Shown: one piece after another, positions 63,922 through 64,000 of the stretch
Layout of the letters: each line of letters begins with the position of its first letter
Numbering within the stretch: the stretch's first letter is position 1
DNA from: Paenibacillus sp. 19GGS1-52
GTDB taxonomy: Bacteria > Bacillota > Bacilli > Paenibacillales > Paenibacillaceae
Length of the DNA: 64,000 nt
Direction: 5' to 3'
Assembly: GCF_022369515.1 (NCBI RefSeq)
Contig: NZ_CP059724.1
Location: 620,001-684,000 of the forward strand
Notes under the pieces: generated by a model
Told to the model about the DNA's origin: nothing
Databases searched by the model: none
The model's input: only the letters and a program-made list of their open reading frames with translations
Program-made: the position numbers and the translations under genes

Positions 63922-64000
63922 ATGATAAAACTAAGTGTGCTTGACCAGTCGCCGGTATCGGAGGGAACCTCTCCCGCTGAGGCTTTAGCCCAGACAGCGA
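63922..64000 (+). CDS. LLM-class flavin-dependent monooxygenase (5' end only)
   Basis: The first 26 codons are visible before the window ends. The product begins MIKLSVLDQSPVSEGTSPAE, the N-terminal strand and loop characteristic of the luciferase-like (LLM, MsnO8-type) flavin monooxygenases of Bacillales. GGAG lies about 10 nt before the ATG, and a TATAAT at 63866-63871 may be its -10 box. Substrate and full length cannot be seen. Confidence 0.75.
   Translation, partial: MIKLSVLDQSPVSEGTSPAEALAQTA

Overview
The window looks like chromosomal DNA of a low-to-mid GC, spore-forming Gram-positive bacterium, most likely Paenibacillus or a close relative. The evidence is strong GGAGG-type ribosome sites with frequent GTG and TTG starts, a Spo0E-like sporulation phosphatase, a MetNIQ transporter, an LtaS-type lipoteichoic acid enzyme, a hybrid 7TM-type sensor kinase with a SARP-like regulator, and an RRNPP receptor-peptide pair of the kind known from Paenibacillaceae. 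No rRNA, tRNA, CRISPR array or prophage was seen.

Layout. 1-2.6 kb: metN-metI-metQ methionine uptake operon. 2.6-4.2 kb: a GNAT acetyltransferase, a nested inverted repeat and a cohesin-like secreted protein. 4.4-8.6 kb: a response regulator and a hybrid histidine kinase, translationally coupled; the first kinase core has Asn in place of its phospho-acceptor His. 8.8-12.6 kb: a VTT membrane protein, an aldo/keto reductase, and a class V aminotransferase plus DsrE-like pair. 12.7-20.1 kb: a small membrane protein, a CHASE-GGDEF-EAL protein, an acetate transporter-like protein, and a CHASE4-HAMP-GGDEF-EAL gene cut in two by a 1517-bp IS4-type element with a 5-bp target duplication. 20.3-22.2 kb: two tandem UbiA-type prenyltransferases behind a Fur/PerR-like palindrome. 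22.3-25.3 kb: a Gfo/Idh/MocA oxidoreductase whose terminator is followed by a group II intron. 25.4-32.5 kb: an ABC transporter, an MHYT-GGDEF-EAL protein, a chemoreceptor and a MarR regulator. 32.6-40.4 kb: an LtaS-like enzyme, a nuclease-helicase fusion, another Gfo/Idh/MocA protein, and lrgAB with a divergent LysR gene.

40.4-42.4 kb holds the most interesting locus: a Spo0E-like phosphatase followed by an XRE-TPR receptor whose 3' end overlaps a 42-codon exported pro-peptide gene in another frame. The pair looks like a complete RRNPP quorum-sensing cassette, with promoter and terminator visible. 42.5-46.8 kb is a MarR-controlled heterodimeric ABC exporter with a near-ideal promoter and operator. 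47-54 kb carries an MMPL transporter, an IsdG-type heme monooxygenase, an SDR, a FAD/Rieske oxidoreductase, a diguanylate cyclase and a Fur-family regulator. 54-64 kb carries a chemoreceptor, HemD, a ThuA-like protein, a phasin-like/UbiB pair, a structured leader before a DEAD-box helicase with a long Gly-rich tail, a VanY-like carboxypeptidase, and the start of a flavin monooxygenase cut off by the window end.

Themes. Signalling is dense, with four c-di-GMP proteins (one broken), two chemoreceptors, one two-component system and one peptide system. A composite palindromic repeat occurs at six intergenic sites, most of them beside terminators. Many gene starts were moved from the longest reading frame to a start with a better ribosome site; reasons are given per entry.
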